Shown piece after piece: positions 25,554 through 36,404 of a stretch of DNA of 49,157 nt (within the stretch, counting starts at the first letter, position 1; each line of letters starts with the position of its first letter). Under the pieces are notes generated by a model. The model was not told the DNA's origin. It saw only the letters and a program-made list of their open reading frames with translations, and made no database searches. Made by a program: the position numbers and the translations under genes. Source of the stretch: Scatosoma sp045542595 (lineage in GTDB: Bacteria > Bacillota > Clostridia > Christensenellales > Borkfalkiaceae); NCBI GenBank assembly GCA_045542595.1, contig JAZQLI010000042.1, forward strand, positions 1 to 49,157, in the 5' to 3' direction.

Positions 25554-26747
25554 ATGCTTACTATCGACAACGTATACAGGGCGAACAGTGCCTTAAAAGG
25601 GGTTATCCGTAAAACGGACGTTATTTACGCGCCCAAGCTTTGCGACGGCACCGACCTGTATTTAAAAACGGAAAATTTACAAACCACCGGTTCGTTCAAA
25701 ATTCGTGGTGCGTACTATAAAATGACTCGTCTTTCCGCGGAAGAAAAGGCACGCGGCGTTATTGCGTGCTCGGCGGGGAATCACGCGCAAGGCGTAGCGC
25801 TTGCGGCGAAAAAGAACGGTATCAAAGCGGTAATTTGTTTGCCCGACGGTGCGCCCATTTCCAAAGTGGAAGCCACCAAAAGCTACGGTGCGGAAGTATG
25901 TCTTGTGGAAGGCGTATACGACGACGCGTATAAAAAGGCATTAGAACTCCGCGACGAAAAGGGCTACACCTTTATTCATCCGTTCAACGACGAAGACGTT
26001 ATCGCAGGTCAAGGCACCATTGCGTTAGAACTTATCGAACAGATTTCCGATTTAGACGCGGTATTAGTACCTATCGGCGGTGGCGGACTCATTTCAGGGA
26101 TAGCATATACTTTAAAAACGGTAAATCCCCGTATCAAAGTTTACGGAGTGCAAGCGACGGGTGCTCCGTCGATGAAAAATTCGGTAGAGCACGGAGAGAT
26201 TGAAGAGCTTTCGTCCGTTTCGACGATAGCCGACGGTATCGCCGTGAAAAAGCCGGGCGATTTGACGTATGAAATTTGCAGTAAATACGTAGACGGTATC
26301 GTCAGTGTATCCGACGACGAAATTTCAGCGGCGATTTTAGCACTTATGGAACAGCATAAACTAGTAACCGAAGGCGCAGGAGCGGTAGCCGTAGCGGCTG
26401 CAATGTTCCATAAAGTCGATTTAAAGGGTAAAAAAGCGGTGTGCGTGCTTTCGGGCGGCAATATCGACGTTACCATTTTATCGCGCGTTATCAAGCGCGG
26501 ACTTTTGATGTCGGGTAGAAACTGTCAACTGATGGTAGAGCTTGTAGATAAACCCGGACAACTTAAAAATGTATCGAGAATTATCGCGGATTTGGGCGGC
26601 AACGTTACTTCGGTCCACCACGAAAGAGCGAATGAAGGTTCGGACGTTAACGGTTGTTATTTGCGTATTATCTTGGAAACGAGAAATTTTGCGCATATCG
26701 AGCAAATTAAGCAAGCGCTTACCGATTTTGGCTTTAAGCTGGTATAA
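25554..26747 (+). CDS. ilvA: Threonine dehydratase (threonine ammonia-lyase)
   Basis: 397 residues. PLP enzyme that turns threonine into 2-ketobutyrate, the entry to isoleucine. The PLP lysine is in TTGSFKIRGAYYK (about residues 43-55); VPIGGGGLISGIA is the phosphate-binding loop. The C-terminus (from about 320) is one ACT-like domain: CQLMVELVDKPGQLKNVSRIIADLGGNVTSV. The single ACT and length resemble TdcB-type enzymes, but the operon context argues for the biosynthetic role. The frame is open upstream into the DUF815 gene; ATG 25554 is chosen for AAGGAG 5-10 nt before it. Confidence 0.93.
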   Translation: MLTIDNVYRANSALKGVIRKTDVIYAPKLCDGTDLYLKTENLQTTGSFKIRGAYYKMTRLSAEEKARGVIACSAGNHAQGVALAAKKNGIKAVICLPDGAPISKVEATKSYGAEVCLVEGVYDDAYKKALELRDEKGYTFIHPFNDEDVIAGQGTIALELIEQISDLDAVLVPIGGGGLISGIAYTLKTVNPRIKVYGVQATGAPSMKNSVEHGEIEELSSVSTIADGIAVKKPGDLTYEICSKYVDGIVSVSDDEISAAILALMEQHKLVTEGAGAVAVAAAMFHKVDLKGKKAVCVLSGGNIDVTILSRVIKRGLLMSGRNCQLMVELVDKPGQLKNVSRIIADLGGNVTSVHHERANEGSDVNGCYLRIILETRNFAHIEQIKQALTDFGFKLV

Positions 26748-26764
26748 TAAAGGAGAGAAAAATT

Positions 26765-27142
26765 ATGGAACTCAAAAAAGTGGCAACGGAAAAAGCGCCT
26801 GCGGCGATAGGACCGTATTCGCAAGCGGTTATTTGCGGTGAAATGGTGTTTACTTCGGGGCAAATTCCTATTAACCCTGCAAGCGGTAACGTGGAAGCGG
26901 TAACCATTGAACAGCAAACCGAGCAGGTAATGCAAAACCTTGGCGAAGTGTTAAAAGCGGCAGGCAGTAGTTTTGAAAAAGCGGTAAAAACTACCTGCTT
27001 TTTAGCGGACATTGCCGATTTTGCAGCTTTCAACGCCGTATACGCGAAATATTTTACGACGAAACCTGCGCGCAGTTGTGTAGCCGTAAAGGATTTACCC
27101 AAGGGGGTAAAGGTGGAAGTGGAAGTAATTGCAGCGTTGTAA
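26765..27142 (+). CDS. ridA: RidA family enamine/imine deaminase
   Basis: 125 residues, full RidA (YjgF/UK114) length. It hydrolyses 2-aminoacrylate and 2-aminocrotonate, the reactive intermediates released by PLP threonine/serine dehydratases. Marks: KAPAAIGPYSQAVICGEMVFTSGQIPINPASG and the C-terminal TTKPARSCVAVKDLPKGVKVEVEVIAAL with the substrate-binding Arg and Glu. It sits 17 bp after ilvA with AAGGAG, so the detoxifier is made with its source enzyme. It is the last gene of the locus. Confidence 0.95.
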   Translation: MELKKVATEKAPAAIGPYSQAVICGEMVFTSGQIPINPASGNVEAVTIEQQTEQVMQNLGEVLKAAGSSFEKAVKTTCFLADIADFAAFNAVYAKYFTTKPARSCVAVKDLPKGVKVEVEVIAAL

Positions 27143-27344
27143 AACGCGTGTTCGCCGTATAGACGGCGCAATACGGCGTTGCGCTGCGGCAACCTGCGGT
27201 CGTTTACGTCCAAGTAAACTCCCTTAGGTTAGCCTCTCGCGCCTTGTCTTGCTTGTCTCTACGACGAACTGACAGCACGTACGCTTAAGTACACTCCCGT
27301 CGAAAAAACTTTTTGTTTACGTACGTGTAACACACAAAAAACAA
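27143..27344. other. 202-bp intergenic stretch with short inverted repeats
   Basis: No gene seen. Contains small hairpins GCCGT/ACGGC (about 27152-27165) and GTTTAC/GTAAAC (27209-27226). A segment from 27299 (GTCGAA, A-run, T-run, TTACGTACGT) resembles one at 19378-19409 after ilvC. It may be repeat remnant DNA; no promoter is evident. Confidence 0.5.
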
Positions 27345-27372
27345 CCCCCGTTTGGAGTTCTCCAAACGGGGG
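27345..27372. terminator. Bidirectional terminator between ridA and the MFS gene
   Basis: A perfect 12-bp stem, CCCCCGTTTGGA with TCCAAACGGGGG, loop GTTC. T-rich tracts lie on both sides (ATTTTATT forward; TTGTTTTTT reverse). Confidence 0.92.
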
Positions 27373-27394
27373 ATTTTATTATGATTGTATCCTT

Positions 27395-28678
27395 TTATTT
27401 TTCATTCGGCATTTTAGAAGCGAAATAGAACACTATAAGCCCTGCAATAGTCAGTAGGGGAATGGGTAATAAATCGAGATTCATTACCGCAGTAACCGCG
27501 GTAAACGCAGGGAACGCTTCGGTAATTTTGTTTACGATAAACACGAAAAGCGCCACAAGCGCAGGGCCAAGCGTACCTGCTCCCTTGCCGAAAATATCGT
27601 AAATACCGAAATATTCGCCCGATTTTTCCGACGGGATAATCGACGTGAAATACGAACGCGACATAGCTTGGATACCGCCTTGGAATAATCCTACGCACAC
27701 TGCAAGAACCCAAAATTGCCATTGCGCTTTCAAGAACAATGCAAACAACGACACCGCCACGTAACCGCCGATACATACGAAAATTAACGTTTTATCCGAA
27801 ATCTTTTTCGAGAGTCTGCCGATAATAATCGCGCTCGGAAACGCTACAATTTGCGTTACCAAAAGGGCGAGTAATAAGTCGGTTGTGCCGAAATGCAGCA
27901 TATCCTGCCCGTAAATGGTTGCCATTTTAATAATGGTATACGCGCCGTTGATATACAGGAAGAACGCAACCAAAAACAAAAACGCTTTTTTATTGTGCTT
28001 TACTTCTTGGAAAATTTGTCCTAACCGCTTGAACGTATCCTTAAAAGGATGTTCGGGCTTGGGCAAGAAATGCTTTTGGCGGTAACTTTTATACAGCGGT
28101 AACGTAAACAACAGCCACCACGCCGCCGTAATTAAAAACGAAATAGTCATACGCCATTGCATACTCATTACCGCGTCGGGCACGACGAGTACCAAAAGCA
28201 AACAAACGGCAAACGGAATACAGCTGCCGATATATCCCCAGGCATAGCCGTTAGCCGATACGTTGTGCATTCTGTCTTCTTCCGTAACGTCGGAAAGCAT
28301 AGAATCGTAAAATACGCACGACGATGAAAGGCTGCTTTCGGTAATGACGTAAATCACGGCGAAGAGTATAGCCGTCAAGAAAGGCAGGGAGAGCAGGGTA
28401 CAACCGATAATGCCGATAAGCGCAAACGTCAAAAAGGAAGTGCGTTTGCCCTTGAAATCTGCCATTGTACCGAAGATAGGGCAAATGAACAGGGAAAGCA
28501 GTGCTACGATAGACGATACCGCGCCCCAAATGGTGGTGGCAAGACCTGTAGAATCGTTACCAACAAGCGAATTAAAGTAAATGGGAATAATCGTTGACGC
28601 GAAGAGTACGAACGCGGAATTCCCCACGTCGTACATCACCCATTTCTTTTCTAGTGATGTCAGTTTCATACTACTCAT
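27395..28678 (-). CDS. MFS transporter, UMF1 family
   Basis: 427 residues, 12 hydrophobic segments. The opening KKWVMYDVGNSAFVLFASTIIPIYF is the UMF1/Atg22-like signature, followed by a loop GTMADFKGKRTSFL equivalent to the MFS A-motif and YDSMLSDVTEEDRMHNVSANGYAWGYIGS. The family exports or imports small solutes; yeast Atg22 effluxes amino acids from the vacuole. Substrate here is unknown. AAGGAG precedes the ATG, and the start overlaps the stop of the upstream gene by 4 bases (ATGA), so the two are translationally coupled. Confidence 0.9.
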   Translation of the reverse strand: MSSMKLTSLEKKWVMYDVGNSAFVLFASTIIPIYFNSLVGNDSTGLATTIWGAVSSIVALLSLFICPIFGTMADFKGKRTSFLTFALIGIIGCTLLSLPFLTAILFAVIYVITESSLSSSCVFYDSMLSDVTEEDRMHNVSANGYAWGYIGSCIPFAVCLLLVLVVPDAVMSMQWRMTISFLITAAWWLLFTLPLYKSYRQKHFLPKPEHPFKDTFKRLGQIFQEVKHNKKAFLFLVAFFLYINGAYTIIKMATIYGQDMLHFGTTDLLLALLVTQIVAFPSAIIIGRLSKKISDKTLIFVCIGGYVAVSLFALFLKAQWQFWVLAVCVGLFQGGIQAMSRSYFTSIIPSEKSGEYFGIYDIFGKGAGTLGPALVALFVFIVNKITEAFPAFTAVTAVMNLDLLPIPLLTIAGLIVFYFASKMPNEK

Positions 28679-29517
28679 ATTCGTTTTTCTCCTTTAAAAA
28701 TACCGCTATAATTATATTGATAGAAAGCATTCGTTAATTTTTCTTCGGCTGCCGTTTTGGAAATATTTTCCACAAATTCGCAAATCAGCGCGTTTGCTTT
28801 CGGTACGGCGGCGTTACATTTTTCTTGTAAAACTTCGCCCATACCTTGAAAACGGATATCGTCCTTTTTATGCAAGAACATATCCCCAAATTTCCGTTCC
28901 ATACCTGCAATTTTCAGTACGGCGTGGGCAAGCGCGTGGAAGGGTTCGCACTTGCTTGAAAACCAACCGTTTATCTTTTTGATAGTTTTAATAGCCAACG
29001 CTATGTCTTCTTCCTGTACGCTTAAGATAGCGGCGCAGGCTTGCGTGGTATAGTTTTCGCCCGAAATAGGGGTTGCGGTGTTGTAGCCGCGTATGGGCAA
29101 GCCGTCTTGTCGTAGCATATATTTATCTAATTCCGATTCGATTTTTCCGTGCGTAAACGTACCGTGCGCCTTTTCGTCAATATACGGGTGGCAGGTAACG
29201 TCTAACGTGAAATGGCATAAAAAACCGCAAACGTACGAAAGCAGAGCGTGTGCAAACGCCTTGTCTTTTTCGTTGGCAGCGCGCGTAATTTCTTTGGCGG
29301 CGTGCACGAAAAAGCGTTCGGGCGGAACGGCGTGCAGCGCCACACCGCGGCTGCGTACGTCGTTTTTCTTCATAGGTTTATGATAGAACAAGATATCCGG
29401 ACCTTGCGTACCCAGCGCAAACGCTTCTTTGTATTGTTGAACAATTTCACGTAAAGTGGGGGGCAGAGTCGTTTCTACTGCTTGTCCAAAGCGGTAATGT
29501 GTGTAAAGGGCAGGCAT
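28675..29517 (-). CDS. Zinc-dependent phospholipase C-like protein
   Basis: 280 residues, no signal peptide, so probably cytoplasmic. It matches the zinc-dependent PLC (PF00882) pattern: MPALYTHYRFGQAV at the start, GTQGPDILFY with a metal Asp, HALLSYVCGFLCHFTLDVTCHPYID and THGKIESELDKYML with metal His and Glu residues. Many Clostridia homologues have no proven lipase activity. ATG 29517 is chosen for AAGGAG and the family start; codons upstream are AT-rich and not family-like. Forms a two-gene unit with the MFS transporter. Confidence 0.85.
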   Translation of the reverse strand: MPALYTHYRFGQAVETTLPPTLREIVQQYKEAFALGTQGPDILFYHKPMKKNDVRSRGVALHAVPPERFFVHAAKEITRAANEKDKAFAHALLSYVCGFLCHFTLDVTCHPYIDEKAHGTFTHGKIESELDKYMLRQDGLPIRGYNTATPISGENYTTQACAAILSVQEEDIALAIKTIKKINGWFSSKCEPFHALAHAVLKIAGMERKFGDMFLHKKDDIRFQGMGEVLQEKCNAAVPKANALICEFVENISKTAAEEKLTNAFYQYNYSGIFKGEKRI

Positions 29518-29640
29518 ATACGCTCCTTTTTGTAGGGAAAGTTTCCCCTTATTTATCATTATATCATATATTTTATGTAAAAGATAGCACTTAAAACCTA
29601 AAAAATTGGTTGTCATATAAAAAAGTTACAGTTTTTTTCG

Positions 29641-29671
29641 TGAATGAAACGTTTGTCGGCGGCAAATACTA
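29641..29671 (+). promoter_or_regulatory. Possible forespore (sigma-G-like) promoter
   Basis: TGAATG (29641-29646), 18 nt, then AATACTA (29665-29671), close to the sigma-G form TGAATA-N18-CATACTA. The overlapping TATAAT (29670-29675) has no good -35. The assignment is tentative. Confidence 0.35.
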
Positions 29672-29714
29672 TAATTAAAAAGAGATAAAACGGACAAGAA
29701 AAGTGTAAACGCGT

Positions 29715-29733
29715 GGGGCAGGTACGCGTTGAA
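29715..29733 (+). repeat. Dispersed 19-nt motif, copy B
   Basis: GGGGCAGGTACGCGTTGAA in the 5' leader of the 29750 gene, 16 nt before its ATG. Intergenic, so coding constraint cannot explain its match to the other copies. Confidence 0.75.
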
Positions 29734-29749
29734 TGAAAACGGAGAAGAT

Positions 29750-30106
29750 ATGTTAAACAGACGGGAAAACGAAGTGATGCGCGCGGTATATTCTCTTTGC
29801 GAAAAGCAAGGGATATGCCTTATTTCGCCTGCCGAACTTTTGGAAACGTTACCGTCGAGAAAAAAGTACGACGAAACGAAGCTGGAAAAAATTTTAAACG
29901 CTTTGGCGCTGGACGATTATTTCCAACTGCTATTTTCCGAACGCAAGGGCGAAAAAATGTACGTCATTTCCCTGCACGCAGGCGGCTATGCGTACAAGCG
30001 TTGCGAACTGCAGCGAAAACGCAGTGTAGCGGTAAAAATATTATGGGCGATAACTTCGGCAGTAATTGCGTTTGCGGTGGGTTGGATACTCAAAAAGATA
30101 TTTTAA
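29750..30106 (+). CDS. Small protein with winged-helix-like domain and C-terminal membrane anchor
   Basis: 118 residues, family not named. Residues 1-80 look like a winged helix (RRENEVMRAVYSLCEKQGICLISPAELLETL, then ILNALALDDYFQLLFSERKGEKMYVISLHAGGYAY). Residues 90-118 hold a membrane segment, KILWAITSAVIAFAVGWILKKIF, that would tail-anchor it to the inner membrane. ATG 29750 is chosen for GGAG 5 nt before it; an ATG 21 nt upstream lacks a ribosome site. A sigma-G-like promoter upstream hints at forespore expression. It lies just ahead of uvrBA but has a separate promoter. Confidence 0.7.
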   Translation: MLNRRENEVMRAVYSLCEKQGICLISPAELLETLPSRKKYDETKLEKILNALALDDYFQLLFSERKGEKMYVISLHAGGYAYKRCELQRKRSVAVKILWAITSAVIAFAVGWILKKIF

Positions 30107-30135
30107 CGCGTGGCAAAAAAATGCTACGCATTTTG

Positions 30136-30178
30136 TTTACTTTTGGGAAATAATATGTTATAATGTAAACAAATGTTT
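30136..30178 (+). promoter_or_regulatory. uvrBA promoter with overlapping inverted repeats (possible LexA-type operator)
   Basis: TTTACT (30136-30141), a 17-nt spacer and TATAAT (30159-30164) with extended TGt. A 9-bp inverted repeat, TTTGTTTAC (30132-30140) and GTAAACAAA (30165-30173), brackets the -10. AAACA-AA-TGTTT (30167-30178) at the start of transcription resembles the Gram-positive SOS box GAAC-N4-GTTC but lacks the outer G/C. SOS control of uvrB is well known; this site is inferred. Confidence 0.6.
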
Positions 30179-30207
30179 GAAAACGCGGCTACAAGGAGGG
30201 CGGAAAA

Positions 30208-32169
<1,962 letters not shown>

Positions 32170-32173
32170 AAAT

Positions 32174-34993
32174 ATGCAAGAAGAAATAGTAATTAAGGGT
32201 GCGAAAGAGAACAATTTAAAAAATATCGATTTAACCATTCCCCGTAACAAATTGACGGTATTTACGGGGCTTTCGGGCAGCGGAAAATCGACACTTGCGT
32301 TCGATACCATTTTCGCCGAAGGGCAACGTAGATACGTAGAGAGTTTATCGTCGTACGCGCGGCAATTTTTAGGACAAATGGAAAAACCGGACGTCGAGAG
32401 TATCGACGGGCTTTCGCCTGCCATTTCTATCGACCAAAAAACTACGTCGCGCAATCCCCGTTCCACGGTGGGTACGGTTACGGAAATTTACGATTATTTC
32501 CGTTTGTTATTTGCCCGTATCGGCGTGCCGCACTGTCCTAAATGCGGCAGGGAAATCCGTCGGCAAACGGTAGATGAAATTTGCGATAGAGTAATGGCTA
32601 TGCCCGAAGGGAGTAAAATTCTCGTTAACGCGCCCGTTGTACGCGGCAGGAAAGGGGAATACCGCAAGGAGTTAGAATCGTTTAAAAAGAGCGGTTTCGG
32701 CAGAGTGAAAATAGACGGTATCGTCTACGATTTACAAGAAGAAATTAAGCTGGAAAAGAATATCAAGCACGATATTGCCGTTGTGGTGGATAGATTAGTG
32801 GTAAAGCCTACGGTGCAAAAGCGTTTGACGGACAGCTTGGAAACGGCGTTAAAGCTTGCAAACGGATTGGTGATTATCGATTGCGACGGCAAGGAAGATT
32901 TGTATTCCGTCAATTACGCCTGTCCCGACTGCGGCGTATCCATTGAAGAAATTGAACCGAGAATGTTTTCGTTCAATACGGTATACGGCGCGTGTCCTAC
33001 CTGTTCGGGGTTAGGTTTTAAACAGTTTGTCGACCCCGATTTGGTATGTCCCGACAAAAATAAAACACTCCGTGAAGGGGCAATGAAGGTAACGGGCTGG
33101 AACTTAGGTTCAAACTCTATGGCACTAATGGAGCTTTCCGCACTCTCCAAGGCGTACGGATTTTCGTTGGACGTGCCCGTTAAGGATTTATCCAAAGAAG
33201 TATACGATATTTTAATGTACGGCAGCGACGAGCGCGTGGATATGCAATACACCACCCGTTCGTTTTCGGGGAGTTTTAAAAAGACGTGGGAAGGCTACGT
33301 CCATAATTTACAACGCCGCTACGCAACGTCCACTTCGGACGGAGTAAAAAGCGATATCGAACGTTTGATGCGGAATGCGCCCTGCGATAATTGCGGCGGT
33401 AAACGTTTGAAAAAAGAAGCGCTTTCCGTATACGTTGGCGGTAAAAACATTTGGGAAGTTTGCGAAATGTCCGTGGATACTTTATGCGCGTTTATGGACG
33501 ATTTGCAAACGAAACTTACCAAAACCGAGCATCTTATTGCGGACGCAATCATCAAAGAAATTAACGCTCGGTTGGGCTTTTTAAGCAACGTGGGGTTAAA
33601 CTATCTTACGCTTACCCGTACGGCGGTTACGCTGTCGGGCGGGGAAAGCCAACGTATTCGTTTGGCGACGCAAATCGGCAGTGCGCTTACGGGCGTATTA
33701 TATATTTTGGACGAGCCGAGTATCGGTTTGCACCAACGGGATAACGAAAAGCTGTTGCACTCGCTTAAGGGCTTGCGCGATTTGGGGAATACGCTTATCG
33801 TGGTAGAGCACGACGAAGATACGATGCGCGCAGCCGATTTTATCGTGGATATCGGTCCAAAAGCAGGGGTGCACGGCGGCGAAGTAGTGGCAAGCGGTAC
33901 TCCCGAAGAAATAATGCAGGCGAAAAATTCTATCACAGGCGATTATTTAGCAGGGCGGCGGAAGATAGAAGTGCCGCTTGTCCGCGCCACACCGACGGAT
34001 AAGTGGTTGGAAATTTACGGTTGTAAACAAAACAATTTGAAAAATATCGACGTGAAAATTCCCGTAGGCTTAATCACGTGTATTACGGGCGTTTCGGGCA
34101 GCGGTAAATCGAGTTTGGTAAACGAGATTATCGAACCCACGCTTGCGGCGGAGCTCAACGGCGCAAAACGTGCTTTTGGTAAATACGAAAAAATGGACGG
34201 CGTGGAATATTTCGATAAAGTGATTGCGATAGACCAGTCGCCTATCGGCAGAACGCCGCGCAGTAATCCTGCAACGTATACGGGAGTATTTAACGCCATT
34301 CGTGATTTATTCGCAATGACGCCCGACGCGAAAGAGCGCGGGTATAAAGCAGGGCGGTTTTCCTTTAATATTTCGGGTGGCAGATGCGAACATTGCTTTG
34401 GCGACGGTATCATTAAGATAGAAATGCACTTCTTGCCCGATATTTTCGTGCCTTGCGAAGTATGTAGCGGCAAGCGGTATAATAGAGAAACGTTAGAAGT
34501 GCGCTACAAGGGCAAGAGTATTGCCGACGTGTTGGATATGACGGTGGAAGAAGCTTGCGAATTTTTCCAACCTATCCCTGCCATATATAATAAAATAAAA
34601 ACGTTGAACGACGTGGGGCTTGGGTATATTAAGCTGGGGCAAAGTTCTACAACGCTTTCGGGCGGCGAAGCGCAGCGTGTAAAGCTGGCTACCGAGCTCG
34701 CGCGGCGTTCTACGGGTAAAACGCTGTATATTTTAGACGAGCCGACAACGGGTTTGCACGCGTACGACGTAGAAAAACTTATTCAAATACTGTTAAAATT
34801 ACGCGAAAACGGCAATACGGTGCTCGTTATCGAGCATAACCTCGACGTTATAAAAACGGCGGATTATATCGTCGATTTAGGGCCTGAAGGGGGCGACGGC
34901 GGCGGTGAAATCGTATGCGTGGGGACGCCCGAAGAAGTGGCGAAAGACACGCGCAGCTATACGGGTAAATTCTTGAAAAACGTGCTGAAATAA
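32174..34993 (+). CDS. uvrA: UvrABC excinuclease subunit A
   Basis: 939 residues, full length. ABC-type ATPase dimer that finds DNA lesions and loads UvrB. First Walker A GLSGSGKSTLAFDTIF; zinc modules CPKCGREIRRQ and CPDCG...CPTCSGLG; signature TLSGGESQRIRLATQIGS with Walker B LYILDEPSIGLH. The second half repeats the set: GVSGSGKSSLVNEI, zinc CEHCFGDG...CEVCSGKRYN, TLSGGEAQRVKLATELAR and LYILDEPTTGLH. AAAGG 7-11 nt before the ATG lies in the uvrB tail. No frame breaks. Confidence 0.97.
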   Translation: MQEEIVIKGAKENNLKNIDLTIPRNKLTVFTGLSGSGKSTLAFDTIFAEGQRRYVESLSSYARQFLGQMEKPDVESIDGLSPAISIDQKTTSRNPRSTVGTVTEIYDYFRLLFARIGVPHCPKCGREIRRQTVDEICDRVMAMPEGSKILVNAPVVRGRKGEYRKELESFKKSGFGRVKIDGIVYDLQEEIKLEKNIKHDIAVVVDRLVVKPTVQKRLTDSLETALKLANGLVIIDCDGKEDLYSVNYACPDCGVSIEEIEPRMFSFNTVYGACPTCSGLGFKQFVDPDLVCPDKNKTLREGAMKVTGWNLGSNSMALMELSALSKAYGFSLDVPVKDLSKEVYDILMYGSDERVDMQYTTRSFSGSFKKTWEGYVHNLQRRYATSTSDGVKSDIERLMRNAPCDNCGGKRLKKEALSVYVGGKNIWEVCEMSVDTLCAFMDDLQTKLTKTEHLIADAIIKEINARLGFLSNVGLNYLTLTRTAVTLSGGESQRIRLATQIGSALTGVLYILDEPSIGLHQRDNEKLLHSLKGLRDLGNTLIVVEHDEDTMRAADFIVDIGPKAGVHGGEVVASGTPEEIMQAKNSITGDYLAGRRKIEVPLVRATPTDKWLEIYGCKQNNLKNIDVKIPVGLITCITGVSGSGKSSLVNEIIEPTLAAELNGAKRAFGKYEKMDGVEYFDKVIAIDQSPIGRTPRSNPATYTGVFNAIRDLFAMTPDAKERGYKAGRFSFNISGGRCEHCFGDGIIKIEMHFLPDIFVPCEVCSGKRYNRETLEVRYKGKSIADVLDMTVEEACEFFQPIPAIYNKIKTLNDVGLGYIKLGQSSTTLSGGEAQRVKLATELARRSTGKTLYILDEPTTGLHAYDVEKLIQILLKLRENGNTVLVIEHNLDVIKTADYIVDLGPEGGDGGGEIVCVGTPEEVAKDTRSYTGKFLKNVLK

Positions 34994-35030
34994 GCGGCAA
35001 AAAATTCCATAAAATTGTTCAAATTTTCCA

Positions 35031-35059
35031 TTGAAAAAGCTTTGTACTCTTGGTATAAT
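35031..35059 (+). promoter_or_regulatory. Sigma-A promoter of the 35100 gene
   Basis: TTGAAA (35031-35036), a 17-nt spacer and TATAAT (35054-35059) with extended TGg. Confidence 0.8.
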
Positions 35060-35099
35060 ATACAAGATCTTGTAAGAGATGTAAACAAGGAGAAAAGAG

Positions 35100-36356
35100 A
35101 TGGAACGATTTAAAATCGGCTTTTGGAACTATTCACCCGTAGGCAAACACGATCCCGAAAAGGCGGCGGCAGATTGGGAGGAGTTGGGGATGAACTTGCC
35201 CTTAACCTTTACGTACGACCCCACATTAGAAAAGCAAGAGGCGGAAGAACAGGATGGTACGGCGGAAACAAATATTGCTAAAATTGGTATCGGCAAAGGA
35301 TACACTAAACAAGGCATTATCGATTGTTTAGACGCGTGGCACAAGCGCGGACATAAAGCGTTCGTTTACGATAACCGTACCAATTTCCGTACTCTTGAAA
35401 AAATCGGCGAAGAAGAATTCATCAAAGGCGTAAAACAAGCGGTGGCCGATTTTGGTTGGCATCCTGCGGCGTACGGATTTCATATCGGCGACGAACCCAA
35501 CGCTAAGCAATGGGAATGCGCGGTACGCGCGTATCAAATCGTGAAAGAATACGCGCCTAAGGAACAAACGCATTTTATTAACTTTTATCCTATTTGGGGT
35601 GGCCCTAGCTTTAAAGAACAACTCGGTTGTACGCAGGACGAATACGCGGATAAAATTGCCGATTTTATGAACCGAGTAGATACCAAACTCGTCGGGTACG
35701 ATTATTACGGGCAGTGTACGTATAGCGACAATATCGAGCCTGCGATGCACGAATATTTCAAGAATTTGAATATATTCCGTAAGGCGGCGGATAAAACGGG
35801 CGGCGCGTTTATCAATAGTATTTTATCGGTAGGCCACTGGAACTACCGCGAACCGAACGACCACGATTTTCGTTTCCAAATAGCCACGTCTATCGCGCAC
35901 GGCGCGGACGGGTGGTATTATTTCTATGTATACCAAAACGCGGTAAGCGAAAGTTATCGTCGACCGATTATCGATATGTTTGGCAAACGCACGCCGAATT
36001 TCGATTTGATGGCTTGGCATAATAAAGTGGCACAAATGTACTACGGCGAAGCGCTGACGGGGTATAAATTTGATAAAGTGTGGCATTTCCATAAATCGTA
36101 CGGCGGAACGCCGCTTTTTGAAGGCACGCCCGAGCTGGAAAGTATTGAACATATCGTAAACCCGTCCGCGACGGCAATTACGCGGTTTGTAAACGCCGAA
36201 GGGAAGGTTGCGTACGGTATTACCAACTTGAATAGGGAAAAACCGATAAAAGTCCGCCCGCATTTTACGGGTGCGTTGGCGAAATACAACAACTACGATT
36301 TGTGGTTCGCGCCCGGTCAAATATTCATTTTTACCGAAGAGAAGAGATATCCCTAA
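35100..36356 (+). CDS. TIM-barrel glycoside hydrolase-like protein
   Basis: 418 residues, no signal peptide, so likely cytoplasmic. The pattern is of a glycosidase-type TIM barrel: GFWNYSPVGKHD at the first strand, HPAAYGFHIGDEPNAKQW where Glu after GD is a candidate acid/base, VGYDYYGQCTYSDN, then SILSVGHWNYREPNDHDFRFQIATSIAHGADGWYYFYVYQ and a C-terminal beta region (AEGKVAYGITNLNREKPIKV) like GH42-type trailing domains. Exact GH family not recognised, and the nucleophile is not fixed. AAGGAG precedes the ATG; it is a single-gene unit with its own promoter. Substrate unknown. Confidence 0.7.
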   Translation: MERFKIGFWNYSPVGKHDPEKAAADWEELGMNLPLTFTYDPTLEKQEAEEQDGTAETNIAKIGIGKGYTKQGIIDCLDAWHKRGHKAFVYDNRTNFRTLEKIGEEEFIKGVKQAVADFGWHPAAYGFHIGDEPNAKQWECAVRAYQIVKEYAPKEQTHFINFYPIWGGPSFKEQLGCTQDEYADKIADFMNRVDTKLVGYDYYGQCTYSDNIEPAMHEYFKNLNIFRKAADKTGGAFINSILSVGHWNYREPNDHDFRFQIATSIAHGADGWYYFYVYQNAVSESYRRPIIDMFGKRTPNFDLMAWHNKVAQMYYGEALTGYKFDKVWHFHKSYGGTPLFEGTPELESIEHIVNPSATAITRFVNAEGKVAYGITNLNREKPIKVRPHFTGALAKYNNYDLWFAPGQIFIFTEEKRYP

Positions 36357-36404
36357 ACGGAATAAAAGTAAAAAGGCAAAGAAACTCTTGTAAAAGACGC
36401 GCAA

